Source: an uncultured Bacteroidales bacterium (lineage in GTDB: Bacteria; Bacteroidota; Bacteroidia; Bacteroidales; F082). From it: a stretch of DNA of 64,000 nt. Numbering within the stretch: position 1 is the stretch's first letter; each line of letters opens with the position of its first letter. Positions 1-8,973 of the stretch are shown here, piece after piece. The DNA lies in NCBI GenBank assembly GCA_947303395.1, contig CAMYYD010000009.1, positions 1 to 64,000 of the forward strand, in the 5' to 3' direction. The translations under genes and the position numbers were made by a program. The notes below the pieces were generated by a model, which was not told where the DNA came from, did not search any database, and was given only the letters and a program-made list of their open reading frames with translations.

Positions 1-157
1 TGTGGGGAGTATAGCATGCCTTCCTCTTTCCTCTTAAAACCTGGGCGATTTCCTGAGCCATGCGGCCAAGAACCTGACCCTCAGCATCAACGACATACCA
101 CTTTTTGTTGGCATGCTCTTTGTTGACGCTAACTGTTTTGTAACTTAATGTATCCAT
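1..157 (-). CDS. rplM: 50S ribosomal protein L13, N-terminal part (cut by window edge)
   Basis: The minus strand from the ATG at 157 encodes 52 residues that run off the left edge. It begins [20 protein letters not shown] and continues with [20 protein letters not shown] and [11 protein letters not shown]. This is the typical Bacteroidales L13 N-terminus: the VVDAxGQxLGR strand, then LRGKxKxxxTPH. L13 is an early-assembling 50S protein and is normally followed by rpsI, which would lie outside the window. A -7 promoter motif on the same strand lies about 64 bp upstream. Confidence 0.93.
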   Translation of the reverse strand, partial: MDTLSYKTVSVNKEHANKKWYVVDAEGQVLGRMAQEIAQVLRGKRKACYTPH

Positions 158-220
158 TTAATTTAATTAATAATTTGTTATGTGTTTTTACACTATTTTC
201 CCTACTAAAATTTCGGACTG

Positions 221-228
221 CAAAAGTA
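221..228 (-). promoter_or_regulatory. -7 promoter motif for rplM
   Basis: On the minus strand this reads TACTTTTG, matching the Bacteroidetes TAnnTTTG consensus, 64 bp upstream of the rplM ATG. No convincing -33 TTG was picked out. Confidence 0.6.
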
Positions 229-288
229 CAAAATTTTTTAATACAAAAAACATTAATAAAAATTAATTTTTCAACAGCTGTTTTTTTG

Positions 289-296
289 TATTTTTG
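289..296 (+). promoter_or_regulatory. -7 promoter motif for the ABC ATPase gene
   Basis: TATTTTTG, a match to TAnnTTTG, ends 23 bp before the ATG at 320. The transcript would have a very short leader, which is common in this phylum. Confidence 0.6.
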
Positions 297-319
297 CACA
301 TTGAAAAAATAACATTATC

Positions 320-1042
320 ATGTCAATAAAGGTAAACCACGTAACGAAACGCTATGATCAGCAGCTGGCGCTGAATGATGTGAATCTGGATATCGAAAAA
401 GGTCAGATTGTGGGACTGCTGGGCCCGAACGGCGCAGGAAAATCAACGCTGATGAAGATTATCACTTGCTTCATTCCGCAGACCGAAGGCACAGTGTCCG
501 TTGAAGGTTTCGACACCATCGACAACCCGATGGAGGTGCGCCAACGCGTGGGATATCTGCCGGAGCATAATCCGCTTTACCTTGACATGTACGTGCGCGA
601 ATATCTTGAATTTGTCGCCGGAATTCATCATATCACTGGCAAAGAGGCCAAAAAGCGCATCGATGAGATGATTGAAAAGACAGGACTCACCGTCGAGATG
701 CGCAAGAAAATCGGGGCTTTGTCGAAAGGTTACCGTCAGCGTGTAGGTCTTGCTCAAGCCATGATGCACAACCCTTCAGTTCTGATCCTCGATGAGCCGA
801 CATCAGGTCTCGACCCGAACCAACTCGTTGAAATCCGTAGTCTTATTACCGAACTTGGCAAAGAGAAAACAGTCCTTCTGTCAACCCACATTATGCAAGA
901 AGTCGAGGCAATGTGCCCGCGCATCGTTATTATTAATAAAGGTGTAGTCGTCGCCAACGACACGATCGAAAACATCAAAATGAACGTAATGCACAGTGCC
1001 GACGCATCAATCGAAGAGTGTTTCCAGGCATTGACAAAATAG
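320..1042 (+). CDS. ABC transporter ATP-binding protein, GldA-like
   Basis: A 240-residue ATPase subunit of an ABC transporter. Visible motifs are Walker A GPNGAGKS (about residues 35-42), signature LSKGYRQRVGLA, Walker B VLILDEPTSGLDPNQ and the H-loop STHIMQEVEA. The stretch DEPTSGLDPNQLVEIR is typical of gliding-associated GldA ATPases, which usually are about 300 residues. This protein stops soon after the H-loop region and so lacks most of the usual C-terminal extension. No permease (GldF/GldG) gene is next to it. Family membership is certain. A role in gliding or T9SS-linked transport is inferred from resemblance only. It is transcribed alone, divergently from rplM. Confidence 0.85.
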   Translation: MSIKVNHVTKRYDQQLALNDVNLDIEKGQIVGLLGPNGAGKSTLMKIITCFIPQTEGTVSVEGFDTIDNPMEVRQRVGYLPEHNPLYLDMYVREYLEFVAGIHHITGKEAKKRIDEMIEKTGLTVEMRKKIGALSKGYRQRVGLAQAMMHNPSVLILDEPTSGLDPNQLVEIRSLITELGKEKTVLLSTHIMQEVEAMCPRIVIINKGVVVANDTIENIKMNVMHSADASIEECFQALTK

Positions 1043-1088
1043 TCTCTAGCAGATTTTGCTGAAGACGCTGATTTCTTCCACGGTTTAT

Positions 1089-1170
1089 CTGCGAAAATCT
1101 GCAGCTCGCGACGCGAGCAATCCCGCAGAGGAAGAAAAAATCTGTGTAATCCGCGTAATCTGCGAGAAAA
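1089..1170 (+). repeat. Leader repeat with GCTCGCGACGCGAGC hairpin, copy A
   Basis: About 80 bp that is nearly identical to 27539-27620. Shared landmarks are CTGCGAAA(A)TCTGCAG, the 15-bp inverted repeat GCTCGCGACGCGAGC (1104-1118 here), ATCCCGCAGAGGAAGAA and AAAATCTGTGT. A shorter relative lies at 9110-9135. All three copies end just upstream of a gene on the plus strand (metK, cutC, the transglutaminase-like gene), so they sit in leaders or promoters. Confidence 0.8.
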
Positions 1171-1209
1171 ATATTTTTGCGAGAACACGTTTGGTGTCAA
1201 AAATTATTG

Positions 1210-1217
1210 TATCTTTG
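1210..1217 (+). promoter_or_regulatory. -7 promoter motif for metK
   Basis: TATCTTTG matches TAnnTTTG. The distance to the metK ATG is about 170 bp, giving a long leader. A TTG at 1191-1193 is 16 bp upstream, shorter than the usual spacing of about 20. Confidence 0.5.
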
Positions 1218-1386
1218 CAGCCGAAAAATCACGTGGACAGATTTGATTGATTGCAACCACAAGAAAAAATGCTAAAACAGTATTTCTTTTAACAATCTCA
1301 AATTATCCATATTTATTAACTGAGTCAAGCGAGAGAAAAGCTTCTTGCTTCTTACTTCTTGCTTCTGGCTTCTAAAATTAAATAAA

Positions 1387-2679
1387 ATGGGTTATTATTT
1401 CACTTCAGAATCAGTTTCAGAAGGCCATCCGGATAAAGTGGCCGATCAGATTTCAGATGCCGTCCTCGACGAAATGCTGCGTCAGGATCCGGAATCAAAA
1501 GTTGCTTGCGAGACATTGGTGACCACTGGTCTTACCGTCGTGGCAGGTGAGGTTAAATCAAACGGATACGTTGATATTCAAGGCACTGCACGCCGTGTTA
1601 TCGAGAAAATAGGTTACACCAAGGCGGAATATCAGTTCGACAGCAAGTCGTGTGGCGTGGTGTCGGCTATTCATGGACAGTCGCAGGACATTAACCGCGG
1701 CGTTGAACGTAAAAAAGAGGAAGATCAAGGTGCTGGCGACCAGGGCATGATGTTCGGTTATGCCTGCAAGGAGACTCCAGAATATATGCCTCTCACGATA
1801 GTGCTCTCGCACATGCTTTTGCTTGAACTGGCAAAGATTCGCCGCGAAGGCAAACGCATGAAATATCTCCGTCCGGATGCTAAGTCGCAGGTTACTGTGG
1901 AATATGGCACCAACTGGAAGCCGTTGCGCATCGACACTATCGTCATATCGACACAACACGACGAGTTTATGGACGACGACGCTGCCATGATTGACAAAAT
2001 CGAGCATGACGTTCGCACAATATTGCTCCCGAGAGTGAAAAAGCTTCTGCCTCAAAAGGTTAGAAACCTCTTCAAGGCCGACATGAAACTCTTTGTGAAC
2101 CCGACTGGCAAGTTCGTCATCGGCGGACCTCATGGCGACACAGGACTTACTGGTCGTAAAATCATTGTTGACACTTACGGCGGTCGTGGCGCACACGGCG
2201 GCGGAGCTTTCTCGGGCAAAGACTCATCAAAGGTCGACCGCTCTGCAGCTTACGCAGCACGACATATCGCGAAAAACATAGTGGCAGCAGGTGTTTGCGA
2301 CGAGGCTCTCGTGCAGATTGCATACGCTATCGGCGTGGCACAGCCTGTCGGTTTCTATGTCAACACTTACGGCACAGCACATGTTAAAGACGCCAACGGC
2401 AAGAAGATGTCAGATGCTGAAATCGCTGAAAAGATTAAGGCTTTGTTCGACCTCCGTCCATACGCCATCGTGAAACGTTTCGGGCTGAAGAACCCTATCT
2501 TCGAGCCAACAGCATCGTACGGTCACTTCGGTCGCGACCCGTTCACCGCTAAGGTCGAGGTTCTCTACAAAGACAAAGATACCTTCACCGAAAACGGCAA
2601 GAATTACAAGAATGTCGAGTTCTTCGCTTGGGAGAAACTCAACATGGTTCCTGAAATCCAGAAGGTTTTTACATTTTAG
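1387..2679 (+). CDS. metK: S-adenosylmethionine synthase
   Basis: Makes S-adenosylmethionine from methionine and ATP in the cytoplasm. The 430-residue protein starts [17 protein letters not shown]; the open frame extends 14 codons upstream into low-complexity CTTCTTGC sequence, so the ATG at 1387 is taken. Visible family motifs are the ATP-binding [17 protein letters not shown] and the P-loop-like [13 protein letters not shown], followed by [18 protein letters not shown]. Length and motifs fit the standard family. SAM made here would feed the methyltransferase at 49317 and the radical SAM enzyme at 33679, but the gene is a normal housekeeping gene with its own promoter. Confidence 0.97.
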   Translation: MGYYFTSESVSEGHPDKVADQISDAVLDEMLRQDPESKVACETLVTTGLTVVAGEVKSNGYVDIQGTARRVIEKIGYTKAEYQFDSKSCGVVSAIHGQSQDINRGVERKKEEDQGAGDQGMMFGYACKETPEYMPLTIVLSHMLLLELAKIRREGKRMKYLRPDAKSQVTVEYGTNWKPLRIDTIVISTQHDEFMDDDAAMIDKIEHDVRTILLPRVKKLLPQKVRNLFKADMKLFVNPTGKFVIGGPHGDTGLTGRKIIVDTYGGRGAHGGGAFSGKDSSKVDRSAAYAARHIAKNIVAAGVCDEALVQIAYAIGVAQPVGFYVNTYGTAHVKDANGKKMSDAEIAEKIKALFDLRPYAIVKRFGLKNPIFEPTASYGHFGRDPFTAKVEVLYKDKDTFTENGKNYKNVEFFAWEKLNMVPEIQKVFTF

Positions 2680-2710
2680 TATTTTTCCTAAAACTTTTTT
2701 CCTAAAACCC

Positions 2711-2742
2711 TTTGGTTAAGTAAAAATACTTCTTTATTTTTG
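2711..2742 (+). promoter_or_regulatory. -33/-7 promoter for the M28 peptidase gene
   Basis: TTTGG at 2711-2715 and TATTTTTG at 2735-2742 with 20 bp between TTG and the -7 element, 20 bp before the ATG at 2763. This is a full match to the Bacteroidetes promoter pattern. Confidence 0.7.
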
Positions 2743-2762
2743 CAGCAACAAATCCTACGAAA

Positions 2763-4694
2763 ATGAAGAAGTATTTACTTTTTATTGCTATGGCATTGTG
2801 TGTCAATGTCTTAAGTGCCCAATTTATTGATCATAAGGGCAATAGAAACCAGACATACCCTGATGTGTATGGTCAAAATCCTGATATCGTCGCGATGATA
2901 AATCAGGTCGATACGCTGAATCTTTATTATGCCATCGAGTTTATGCAACAGTATATTCGAGAATGCAGTTCTCCTAGTGCTCTTATTGTTCAGAATGTTC
3001 TTCTTGACTGGTTCGACCAACTTGGACTTGAGACTTATGTCCATCATCATACTGGCACTATTGGTATGACCGACACACTTCAAGCTGGTAATATCATCGC
3101 TATTCAGCGCGGCACTGAGTTCCCTGATGAATATATCATCATCGCGGCGCATTACGACCATCCTGACGGTCCGGGTGCCGACGACAACGCCTCTGGAACC
3201 TCGGGAGTGTTTGAGTGTGCCCGTATCTTAAGCCAGCATCAGTTCAAACGCTCTATTCTCTACATCCCGTTTAATGGCGAGGAGCGCTGGATGGTTGGAA
3301 GTTATCCTTTTGTTCAGAAATGCGCTCGCGAAGATATGAATATCCTCGGTGTTTTCGACATGGATATGATTGGTTTCTGGCCTGGTCCGGAATATGGTCC
3401 GGTGACGATGTATTCGGGCTATTCTTATATTTCCGAAAGGTTGTTCAATTTTTATCAGACTGTGGCCAATACCTACATTCCTGAGATGCCGACCTATCGT
3501 TTTACAAAGAAAGACTCGTACGGCGGCGACCATATGTGCTTCAATATCCATGAATATCCTGCGCTTTATATAGGCGATATAGAGTATCATGAGCAAAACG
3601 TTCATTATCATCATATGTCGGATACCATTGGCGCAGGTGTGAACTGTTTTGATTTGGCAAAAGGTTTTGTTCAGGCTGTTATCGCTGCTACTGCTGAGCT
3701 TGCCGACGGATGGCTGCCTCCTCAAGATTTCAGCGTGACTGTTCAAGACGGAATGCCATATCTTAGCTGGAATGCATCATCAAATACAAGTTTTTATTTG
3801 GTTTACAAAGATGATGAGATGATTGGCTATACTGCTGAGACTTCCTACGTTGACGAGATGTTTTGGCAAGATGGCGAATGGCATAAATATTACGTAAAAC
3901 CAGTTCATCCGGATAGTTGGGCTGGTCCAGAGTCAAATATCGATTCGATTTTCTCGTGCGAGCCGCTGCAACTCCCGGTATTTTATGATTTTGCTGATAC
4001 TACGGCAGGAGATCTGCATCTCTATAATGAAAATTGGAGTATCGAACAGTTTAAAAACAAGTTTTGTTTGGTTGCGAAGACCTATACAAACGACAATATC
4101 TTGCAAATGATTGAAACTCCGTGGTTTTCGATTCCTGCGACAGCCGAGGATGTCAGTTTCGGATTTACAATGAACAGGAAAATACCGTCGATTTGGTCGC
4201 CATATAATGCCGGTGTTTATATTGATGTGACAACCGACAGGAAGACCTGGCATAAGCTTGATTTTGTTTGGGATGAGCAAAACCGCTGGAATGAATATGC
4301 ATTTTCGCTTAACGATTATATCGGTGAGGATTATGTGCAGGTGCGAATCAGATTTGAAGCAAGTGGGCAGGGAAATACAACCACGAGCTATAAATATATG
4401 GCAGTCGACGATTTGTACATCAATTTCGAACATGAAGATGTGAATGAGATTCTTGTTAATGAGAAATTTGATTTGTCGATCGCGCCGAATCCTTCGGAAG
4501 GAGTGGTGAATATTACAACTGGTTTGGAACGTGGTTACTCAATTTCGGTTTATAACATGATAGGAGTCAGGGTGTTATCGGAAAATACATTCCATGATGG
4601 CACCCTTGATTTGACTTCGTTGCAAGCTGGAGTTTATTTCATCTCCGTTGATAATGGAACAGACAGATTGACAAAAAGAATTGTTATTAAATAA
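2763..4694 (+). CDS. Secreted M28-family zinc aminopeptidase with T9SS sorting domain
   Basis: A 643-residue exported peptidase. The signal peptide is MKKYLLFIAMALCVNVLSAQ. The catalytic domain (about 70-310) carries the M28 zinc ligands: His130 in IIAAHYDHP, Asp140 in GADDNASG, Glu173/174 in FNGEE and an Asp in FDMDMIGF (199-201), with a distal His near YHEQNVHYHH. The middle part is a fibronectin-like then jelly-roll-like region. The C-terminus (about 570-643) is a type A T9SS signal with IAPNPSEGVVNI, SVYNMIGVRV, LQAGVYFISV and a terminal KRIVIK. Probably an extracellular or surface-bound aminopeptidase or carboxypeptidase. Exact substrate cannot be told. Confidence 0.9.
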   Translation: MKKYLLFIAMALCVNVLSAQFIDHKGNRNQTYPDVYGQNPDIVAMINQVDTLNLYYAIEFMQQYIRECSSPSALIVQNVLLDWFDQLGLETYVHHHTGTIGMTDTLQAGNIIAIQRGTEFPDEYIIIAAHYDHPDGPGADDNASGTSGVFECARILSQHQFKRSILYIPFNGEERWMVGSYPFVQKCAREDMNILGVFDMDMIGFWPGPEYGPVTMYSGYSYISERLFNFYQTVANTYIPEMPTYRFTKKDSYGGDHMCFNIHEYPALYIGDIEYHEQNVHYHHMSDTIGAGVNCFDLAKGFVQAVIAATAELADGWLPPQDFSVTVQDGMPYLSWNASSNTSFYLVYKDDEMIGYTAETSYVDEMFWQDGEWHKYYVKPVHPDSWAGPESNIDSIFSCEPLQLPVFYDFADTTAGDLHLYNENWSIEQFKNKFCLVAKTYTNDNILQMIETPWFSIPATAEDVSFGFTMNRKIPSIWSPYNAGVYIDVTTDRKTWHKLDFVWDEQNRWNEYAFSLNDYIGEDYVQVRIRFEASGQGNTTTSYKYMAVDDLYINFEHEDVNEILVNEKFDLSIAPNPSEGVVNITTGLERGYSISVYNMIGVRVLSENTFHDGTLDLTSLQAGVYFISVDNGTDRLTKRIVIK

Positions 4695-4752
4695 GATTCC
4701 TCATTTCGCTCGGAATGACAATTCTCATTCCGAGCACGAAGTGCGAGGAATC
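4695..4752. repeat. Two facing copies of the CATTCCGAGC...GAGGAATC repeat
   Basis: Starts directly after the peptidase stop codon. The left arm GATTCCTC...CTCGGAATGAC (4695-4719) is matched by a right arm CATTCCGAGC...GAGGAATC (4724-4752), so a long hairpin can form between two convergent genes. The right arm is also the 3' end of the DUF2442 gene and provides its last residues and stop codon. A third single copy is at 24848-24872. Confidence 0.75.
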
Positions 4753-5060
4753 CCGTATGGTTGTGGCTCTTCTGCTGCCATCAGAGGTGTGGTTTCCTCA
4801 TTGGTCGGATATACTCCAATTTCATAAAGATACTCAGGAGCGAATCCGATTTCATTGTTCCAATCAACAGTGAAAGGGTCGAGCTTAAAAGAACGGAAAT
4901 ACTTTTTATCTTGCAATTTCATAAAAATACCTTTTTGCATCAAAGGGACAAAATCGACAACTTTAACCGCACCGTTATTGAAAGTGAGGCAAAGCTTGTA
5001 ATCTTCAATATATTCAGCGGCTGTTATCGCGATTCCATAAAAGTTGCTAATTTCTGGCAT
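4725..5060 (-). CDS. DUF2442 domain protein
   Basis: A 111-residue protein. Residues 1-83 match the DUF2442 pattern: ITAAEYIEDYKLCLTFNNG, VVDFVPLMQKGIFMKLQD, FRSFKLDPFTVDWNNEIGFAPEYLYE. Members of this family are small cytoplasmic proteins of unknown role that often resemble toxin-antitoxin partners (DUF4160 toxins). No partner gene is visible next to it. The C-terminal tail after about residue 84 is unusual: its last residues, GIPRTSCSE, and the stop codon lie in the interspersed repeat at 4724-4752. The native C-terminus was therefore probably replaced by the repeat. Confidence 0.8.
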   Translation of the reverse strand: MPEISNFYGIAITAAEYIEDYKLCLTFNNGAVKVVDFVPLMQKGIFMKLQDKKYFRSFKLDPFTVDWNNEIGFAPEYLYEIGVYPTNEETTPLMAAEEPQPYGIPRTSCSE

Positions 5061-5079
5061 ATATTAAAATTTTACACTG

Positions 5080-5110
5080 CAAAAATACTATAATTTATCG
5101 GTTTTGTCAA
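5080..5110 (-). promoter_or_regulatory. -33/-7 promoter for the DUF2442 gene
   Basis: On the minus strand TATTTTTG (5080-5087) with TTG (5108-5110) 20 bp upstream; the -7 element lies 19 bp before the start codon at 5060. Confidence 0.65.
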
Positions 5111-5131
5111 GGTATTTATAATATTTTTTTG

Positions 5132-5139
5132 TATATTTG
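5132..5139 (+). promoter_or_regulatory. -7 promoter motif for the repeat lipoprotein gene
   Basis: TATATTTG, 14 bp before the ATG at 5154. It is back to back with the DUF2442 promoter. Confidence 0.6.
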
Positions 5140-5153
5140 CAAAAATTTATAAT

Positions 5154-6524
5154 ATGAAAATCAAACAAAATATTAACATTGTAATTTTGTCTTTAATCGC
5201 AGTGTTTTTACTTTCAGCTTGCAAGAAAAATGATATCACAAATGATTCAGGTAGTGTTGTCTTTGTTGATGGTCCTCTTTGCTTTACTGCTGAAGAACCT
5301 GGCGCAAGCATTGGAATGTTCTTTAATACAATGTATGGTTGGATATTTGATACAGTGACAAAACCCAATATTGAATATAGTTTTGATAAAGTTAATTGGG
5401 AAACATTGACGATTTCAAATATATCAAAAGATACAACTAATTCAATAGTATTGGAAAATGTTGGCGACAAGGTTTATTTTAGAGGCGAAAATCCTCATGG
5501 CCTTAATCCGAACTATTATGACGACATGGAATCTTGTTTCTCGTTTTTAACCAATGAAAAAAGAATAGCCACAAGCGGAAATGTGATGTCGCTGATTGAC
5601 ACTACGTGCAACTCAAAAACCGCCCCAGATTACTGTTTTATCAAGTTGTTTGATTATACATCAATAACATCGGCTCCTGAATTGCCAGCCACAACTGTTG
5701 GAAAACGGTCCTATCAAGGCATGTTTATGTCATGTAAAAGTCTTACAGATGCCCCAAAACTGCCAGCCACAATATTAAGTGAATGCTGTTATCTGTCGAT
5801 GTTTGCTTACTGCAGTGGTCTTACTACTGCGCCAAAACTGCCTGCAACAACATTGGCATATGGTTGTTATTCATCCATGTTTTATTATTGTAATAATCTT
5901 GTGAAAGCCCCTGATTTGCCAGCTACTACAATGGCTGAATCATGTTATAGTGGAATGTTTTTCGGATGTGTTTCGCTTACTACACCTCCTGCATTGCCAG
6001 CGACAACATTGGCGGCAGGATGCTATGCGTTGATGTTTGAGAGTTGCCCAAGCCTAACTTATGCGCCGGAGCTGCCTGCAACTACCTTGGCGGAACATTG
6101 CTATGAAGATATGTTTACTTGGTGTGGCAATCTGACATCTGCACCCGAATTGCCTGCAACTGTCTTGGCGGAATCATGTTATTGCAGGATGTTTCAAGGT
6201 TGTACGCATCTAACAACTGCGCCTGCACTTCCAGCAACAACATTGGCAGTTGATTGCTATTTTTGCATGTTTGACTGGTGCTGGAGTTTGACATCTGCAC
6301 CAGAGTTGCCGGCATCTGTTTTGCCTGACTTTTGTTATGCTGGTATGTTTAGCAGATGTGCGAATATAACAAGCGTAAAAGTGCATTTTACTGAATGGAG
6401 TTATGCGACAAATGAATGGTTCGCCGAGGTCGGAACCAATGGGATTTTCTACTGCCCTGCATCATTGCCTCAAGAATTTGGTCCTGATAGAATCCCCGAA
6501 GGCTGGACTGTTGAGACATTCTAA
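5154..6524 (+). CDS. Lipoprotein with nine 26-residue Cys/Met/Phe repeats
   Basis: A 456-residue predicted lipoprotein: hydrophobic signal, then lipobox LLSAC with the lipidated Cys at 23. Residues 168-401 form nine head-to-tail 26-residue repeats of the form C-x2-LTxAPxLPATTLAxxCYxxMFxx, followed by one degenerate unit and a short cap. Each unit has a start Cys, Leu-Pro core and CYxxMF end, like a BspA-type leucine-rich repeat solenoid found in surface proteins of gut Bacteroidetes. No catalytic motif is seen. Likely a surface-exposed binding protein; ligand unknown. The stop codon abuts the mutS2 stop with no base between. Confidence 0.75.
   Translation: MKIKQNINIVILSLIAVFLLSACKKNDITNDSGSVVFVDGPLCFTAEEPGASIGMFFNTMYGWIFDTVTKPNIEYSFDKVNWETLTISNISKDTTNSIVLENVGDKVYFRGENPHGLNPNYYDDMESCFSFLTNEKRIATSGNVMSLIDTTCNSKTAPDYCFIKLFDYTSITSAPELPATTVGKRSYQGMFMSCKSLTDAPKLPATILSECCYLSMFAYCSGLTTAPKLPATTLAYGCYSSMFYYCNNLVKAPDLPATTMAESCYSGMFFGCVSLTTPPALPATTLAAGCYALMFESCPSLTYAPELPATTLAEHCYEDMFTWCGNLTSAPELPATVLAESCYCRMFQGCTHLTTAPALPATTLAVDCYFCMFDWCWSLTSAPELPASVLPDFCYAGMFSRCANITSVKVHFTEWSYATNEWFAEVGTNGIFYCPASLPQEFGPDRIPEGWTVETF
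5655..6356 (+). repeat. Tandem 78-bp coding repeats (nine units)
   Basis: In-frame tandem array encoding the 26-residue units of the lipoprotein. The units differ at many positions (APELPATT, APKLPATI, PPALPATT), so the array is old and selected at protein level rather than freshly expanded. Confidence 0.8.
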
Positions 6525-8936
6525 CTATTTCAGCGTAATTCTAGTAATTCCTGCACCACCAGTCTCCAAGCTGGCGTCGCTGAAATTTTGTATGCACGAC
6601 TGTTTGCTGAGGTATTCTCTAATAAGCTTCCTGAGGATGCCGTTTCCTTTGCCGTGAAGGATGCTTACTTCTTTGATACTTAATAGATTAGCCTCGTCGA
6701 TGTATTTTGCGACATTATCAACGGCTTCATCGCCACGCTGACCGCGAACATCTAAAGTGAGGTTGAAGTGCAGCGCCTTTTCGTTGATGTCGTTCATGAT
6801 GCTCTTGCGCAGATATGACGGGTTCTGCTGTGCCTTGCGTGCTTGCGAGTGACTGATTTTCCTGAGCTTGTCGGCTGTTGTGCGCAGTCTGACATCACCA
6901 AATTGAATTGTGACATCGGTGTCAGTGATTGCCAAAAGCTCGCCAACGACTTCCAACTCGTTGATGCACACCATGTCGCCGACTTTCAAACCAGAATTTA
7001 CGATTTCTTCTTTTTCCTCGTTTTTCAGTTGTTTCGAGAGGTTTTTCTCCTCGTTGGAGAGGTTGTTTTTCATCTCTTTCAGTTCCTCACGAAGCTCTTT
7101 GGTGCGCATTTTCTCTGCCTGCGCCTCCTTGATTTCACGAATCGTCTTCTCAATTTTGGCGTTGGCGCGGTCGATGATTTCCTGCGCCTCTTTGCTCGCC
7201 TCTCTCAGAAGAGATTTTTTATTCTTCTCAATATCAGCGAGTTGCGTCTTGTATTTTGTTACTACCTCATCAAGAAGTTTGTCGGCGACTTTCAGCTCAT
7301 ATTCTTTCTTGCGGACCTCTTTTTTCTCTATTTCGAGTTGCTGAAGCTGTTGGTCGAAGTCGAGGTGCTCACGACCGGATATTTCAGCTGCGCTGTCGAG
7401 GATCTCATGAGGGAAACCGATCTTTTTCGCGATTTCGAAGGCGAATGATGAGCCCGGCTTGCCTATCATCATCACGTAGAGTGGCTGTAAATATCTTGTG
7501 TCGAACAACATCGCTCCGTTGACGATGCCAGGGTGGTTGTCAGCAAGAAGTTTGAGGTTAGCATAGTGTGTTGTGACCACTCCGAACGACTTCTTCTCAT
7601 TCATTTTCAACAAGATAGCCTCTGCTATTGCACCTCCAAGTTGTGGCTCAGTGCCGGTTCCGAACTCGTCAATGAGGAATAAAGTGCGCTCGTTGCCGTG
7701 CTCCAGAAGCTCCTTCATACTAATAAGGTGCGAGCTGTATGTCGAGAGGTCGTTCTCCAACGATTGCTCATCGCCAATGTCGATGAACATATCATGGAAG
7801 ATGCCGCATTTCGAGTCGACCTTGACAGGAATCGCCAGACCGCATTGCAGCATGTACTGAATCAAGCCTATCGTCTTGAGGCACACTGACTTACCACCGG
7901 CATTCGGTCCGGAAATAACGAGAATGCGGTTGTCATTTCCCAATCTTAAGTCGAGTGGCGTTATCCTTTTCCCTTGTCCTTTCAGTTTCTGTTCCAGCAG
8001 CGGATGCCTTGCTTCAATCCAGTCGAACATCGGTTCGTCGGTGAGCTCCGGAATCACGCAGTTGTATTCGTGCGCCAACATTGCCTTGGCACGAATGAAA
8101 TCGAGCAATCCGAGGAGTCGCCACGCCATGGTGAGGTTTGGAATCTCTGGTCTCAGAATCTTCGTGAAAGCGAGCAAAATTTTGTTTATCTCACGTCTCT
8201 CGGCATACTCCAACTCCTTGATTTCGTTGTTGGTCTCGAAGATTTCAGCTGGCTCGATATATACCGTTTGTCCCGTTGCCGACTCATCGTGGATAAAGCC
8301 TCGCAGCTCGCGTTTGTCGGCGGCACGCACAGGAATAACTGGCCTTCCGTCGCGAATCGTCATCTCCGCCGTGCTGTCGGTCCAGCCAGAGTTTTTCGCC
8401 TCTACAAGGATTTTGTGCATCCTGTGGTCGATGGAGCTCTGTTTCCGCCTGATGTCGCGGCGAATCTCAGCAAGTTCGGCTGATGCGTTGTCGGGAATCT
8501 CGCCTTTGTCGTCGATGAGGCGGTTTATTTCTGTAAAGATATGATTATCAATGGAAATACCTTCTGCCAAAGCCTTGAGGTAAGGCACTTTTTCGGATGA
8601 TTCCGACTTGAAGAATTTGAAAATGTAAGACAGTGCTGAGAGTGTAGGTTTGAGTGCGAACATGCTTTCGAGGCTGATGACGGTGCCGTCGATGGCAAGG
8701 TGCTTAAATTCCTCGCGCAAATCGTTGTAATCGCGCACCGGAAAAGGCACTCCGTCCTGCATCAGGGTCTCGAAATCCTGAATCAGGCGAAGGTAAGTGT
8801 GAATCTCGTCGACGTCGGTGCAGAAGCACATCTTGTCAACGAATTCTTTACCCATCTCGCTGATACACAATTCGTTAAGACGTTCGCGAATTGCCTTGAA
8901 GCCAATCTTATTTTCAAAATCCGAAGGATAAATCAT
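6525..8936 (-). CDS. mutS2: MutS2 family DNA/ribosome-acting ATPase
   Basis: An 803-residue MutS2. It has the MutS-like core with Walker A ISGPNAGGKS (residues 341-350), Walker B FLIDEFGTGTEP and the downstream VTTHYANLK switch. A long coiled coil follows (about 500-640, rich in Lys/Glu). The C-terminal Smr domain contains LDVRGQRGDEA and HGKGNGILRKLIREYL. MutS2 proteins suppress homologous recombination and, in Bacillus, act on collided ribosomes; the Smr domain is nuclease-like. It lacks the mismatch-recognition N-terminal domain of MutS, as expected. Length is standard for the family. Its stop codon touches that of the convergent lipoprotein gene. Confidence 0.95.
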   Translation of the reverse strand: MIYPSDFENKIGFKAIRERLNELCISEMGKEFVDKMCFCTDVDEIHTYLRLIQDFETLMQDGVPFPVRDYNDLREEFKHLAIDGTVISLESMFALKPTLSALSYIFKFFKSESSEKVPYLKALAEGISIDNHIFTEINRLIDDKGEIPDNASAELAEIRRDIRRKQSSIDHRMHKILVEAKNSGWTDSTAEMTIRDGRPVIPVRAADKRELRGFIHDESATGQTVYIEPAEIFETNNEIKELEYAERREINKILLAFTKILRPEIPNLTMAWRLLGLLDFIRAKAMLAHEYNCVIPELTDEPMFDWIEARHPLLEQKLKGQGKRITPLDLRLGNDNRILVISGPNAGGKSVCLKTIGLIQYMLQCGLAIPVKVDSKCGIFHDMFIDIGDEQSLENDLSTYSSHLISMKELLEHGNERTLFLIDEFGTGTEPQLGGAIAEAILLKMNEKKSFGVVTTHYANLKLLADNHPGIVNGAMLFDTRYLQPLYVMMIGKPGSSFAFEIAKKIGFPHEILDSAAEISGREHLDFDQQLQQLEIEKKEVRKKEYELKVADKLLDEVVTKYKTQLADIEKNKKSLLREASKEAQEIIDRANAKIEKTIREIKEAQAEKMRTKELREELKEMKNNLSNEEKNLSKQLKNEEKEEIVNSGLKVGDMVCINELEVVGELLAITDTDVTIQFGDVRLRTTADKLRKISHSQARKAQQNPSYLRKSIMNDINEKALHFNLTLDVRGQRGDEAVDNVAKYIDEANLLSIKEVSILHGKGNGILRKLIREYLSKQSCIQNFSDASLETGGAGITRITLK

Positions 8937-8954
8937 TTATGTTTTTTTAGCATG

Positions 8955-8962
8955 CAAAAATA
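8955..8962 (-). promoter_or_regulatory. -7 promoter motif for mutS2
   Basis: TATTTTTG on the minus strand, 18 bp upstream of the mutS2 ATG at 8936. Confidence 0.55.
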
Positions 8963-8973
8963 CAAAATTTTCC

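Larger units (their letters stand above)
1043..1386 (+). other. Intergenic region with interspersed repeat and metK leader
   Basis: No gene is supported in this 344-bp gap. It holds a copy of the CTGCGAAA...CTGCAG leader repeat (1089-1170), which ends in a promoter-like TATTTTTG at 1172-1179. It also holds the more likely metK promoter at 1210-1217 and a tract of repeated CTTCTTGCTTCTTACTTC-type heptamers at about 1338-1378, just before the metK ATG. A 64-codon open frame across 1056-1250 is made of the repeat and is not a believable protein. Confidence 0.7.

Noticed and set aside
1056-1250. 64-codon open frame upstream of metK
   Set aside because: It is made of the interspersed leader repeat and has no protein-like composition.
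1345-1386. Upstream start for metK
   Set aside because: The extra 14 codons come from CTTCTTGC low-complexity repeats; the family start [17 protein letters not shown] is at 1387.
4761-5093. 110-codon plus-strand frame opposite the DUF2442 gene
   Set aside because: No family features; the minus-strand frame matches DUF2442 and has a promoter.
6843-7448. 201-codon plus-strand frame opposite mutS2
   Set aside because: Antisense shadow of the Lys/Glu coiled coil of MutS2; Phe/Leu-rich and not like a protein.
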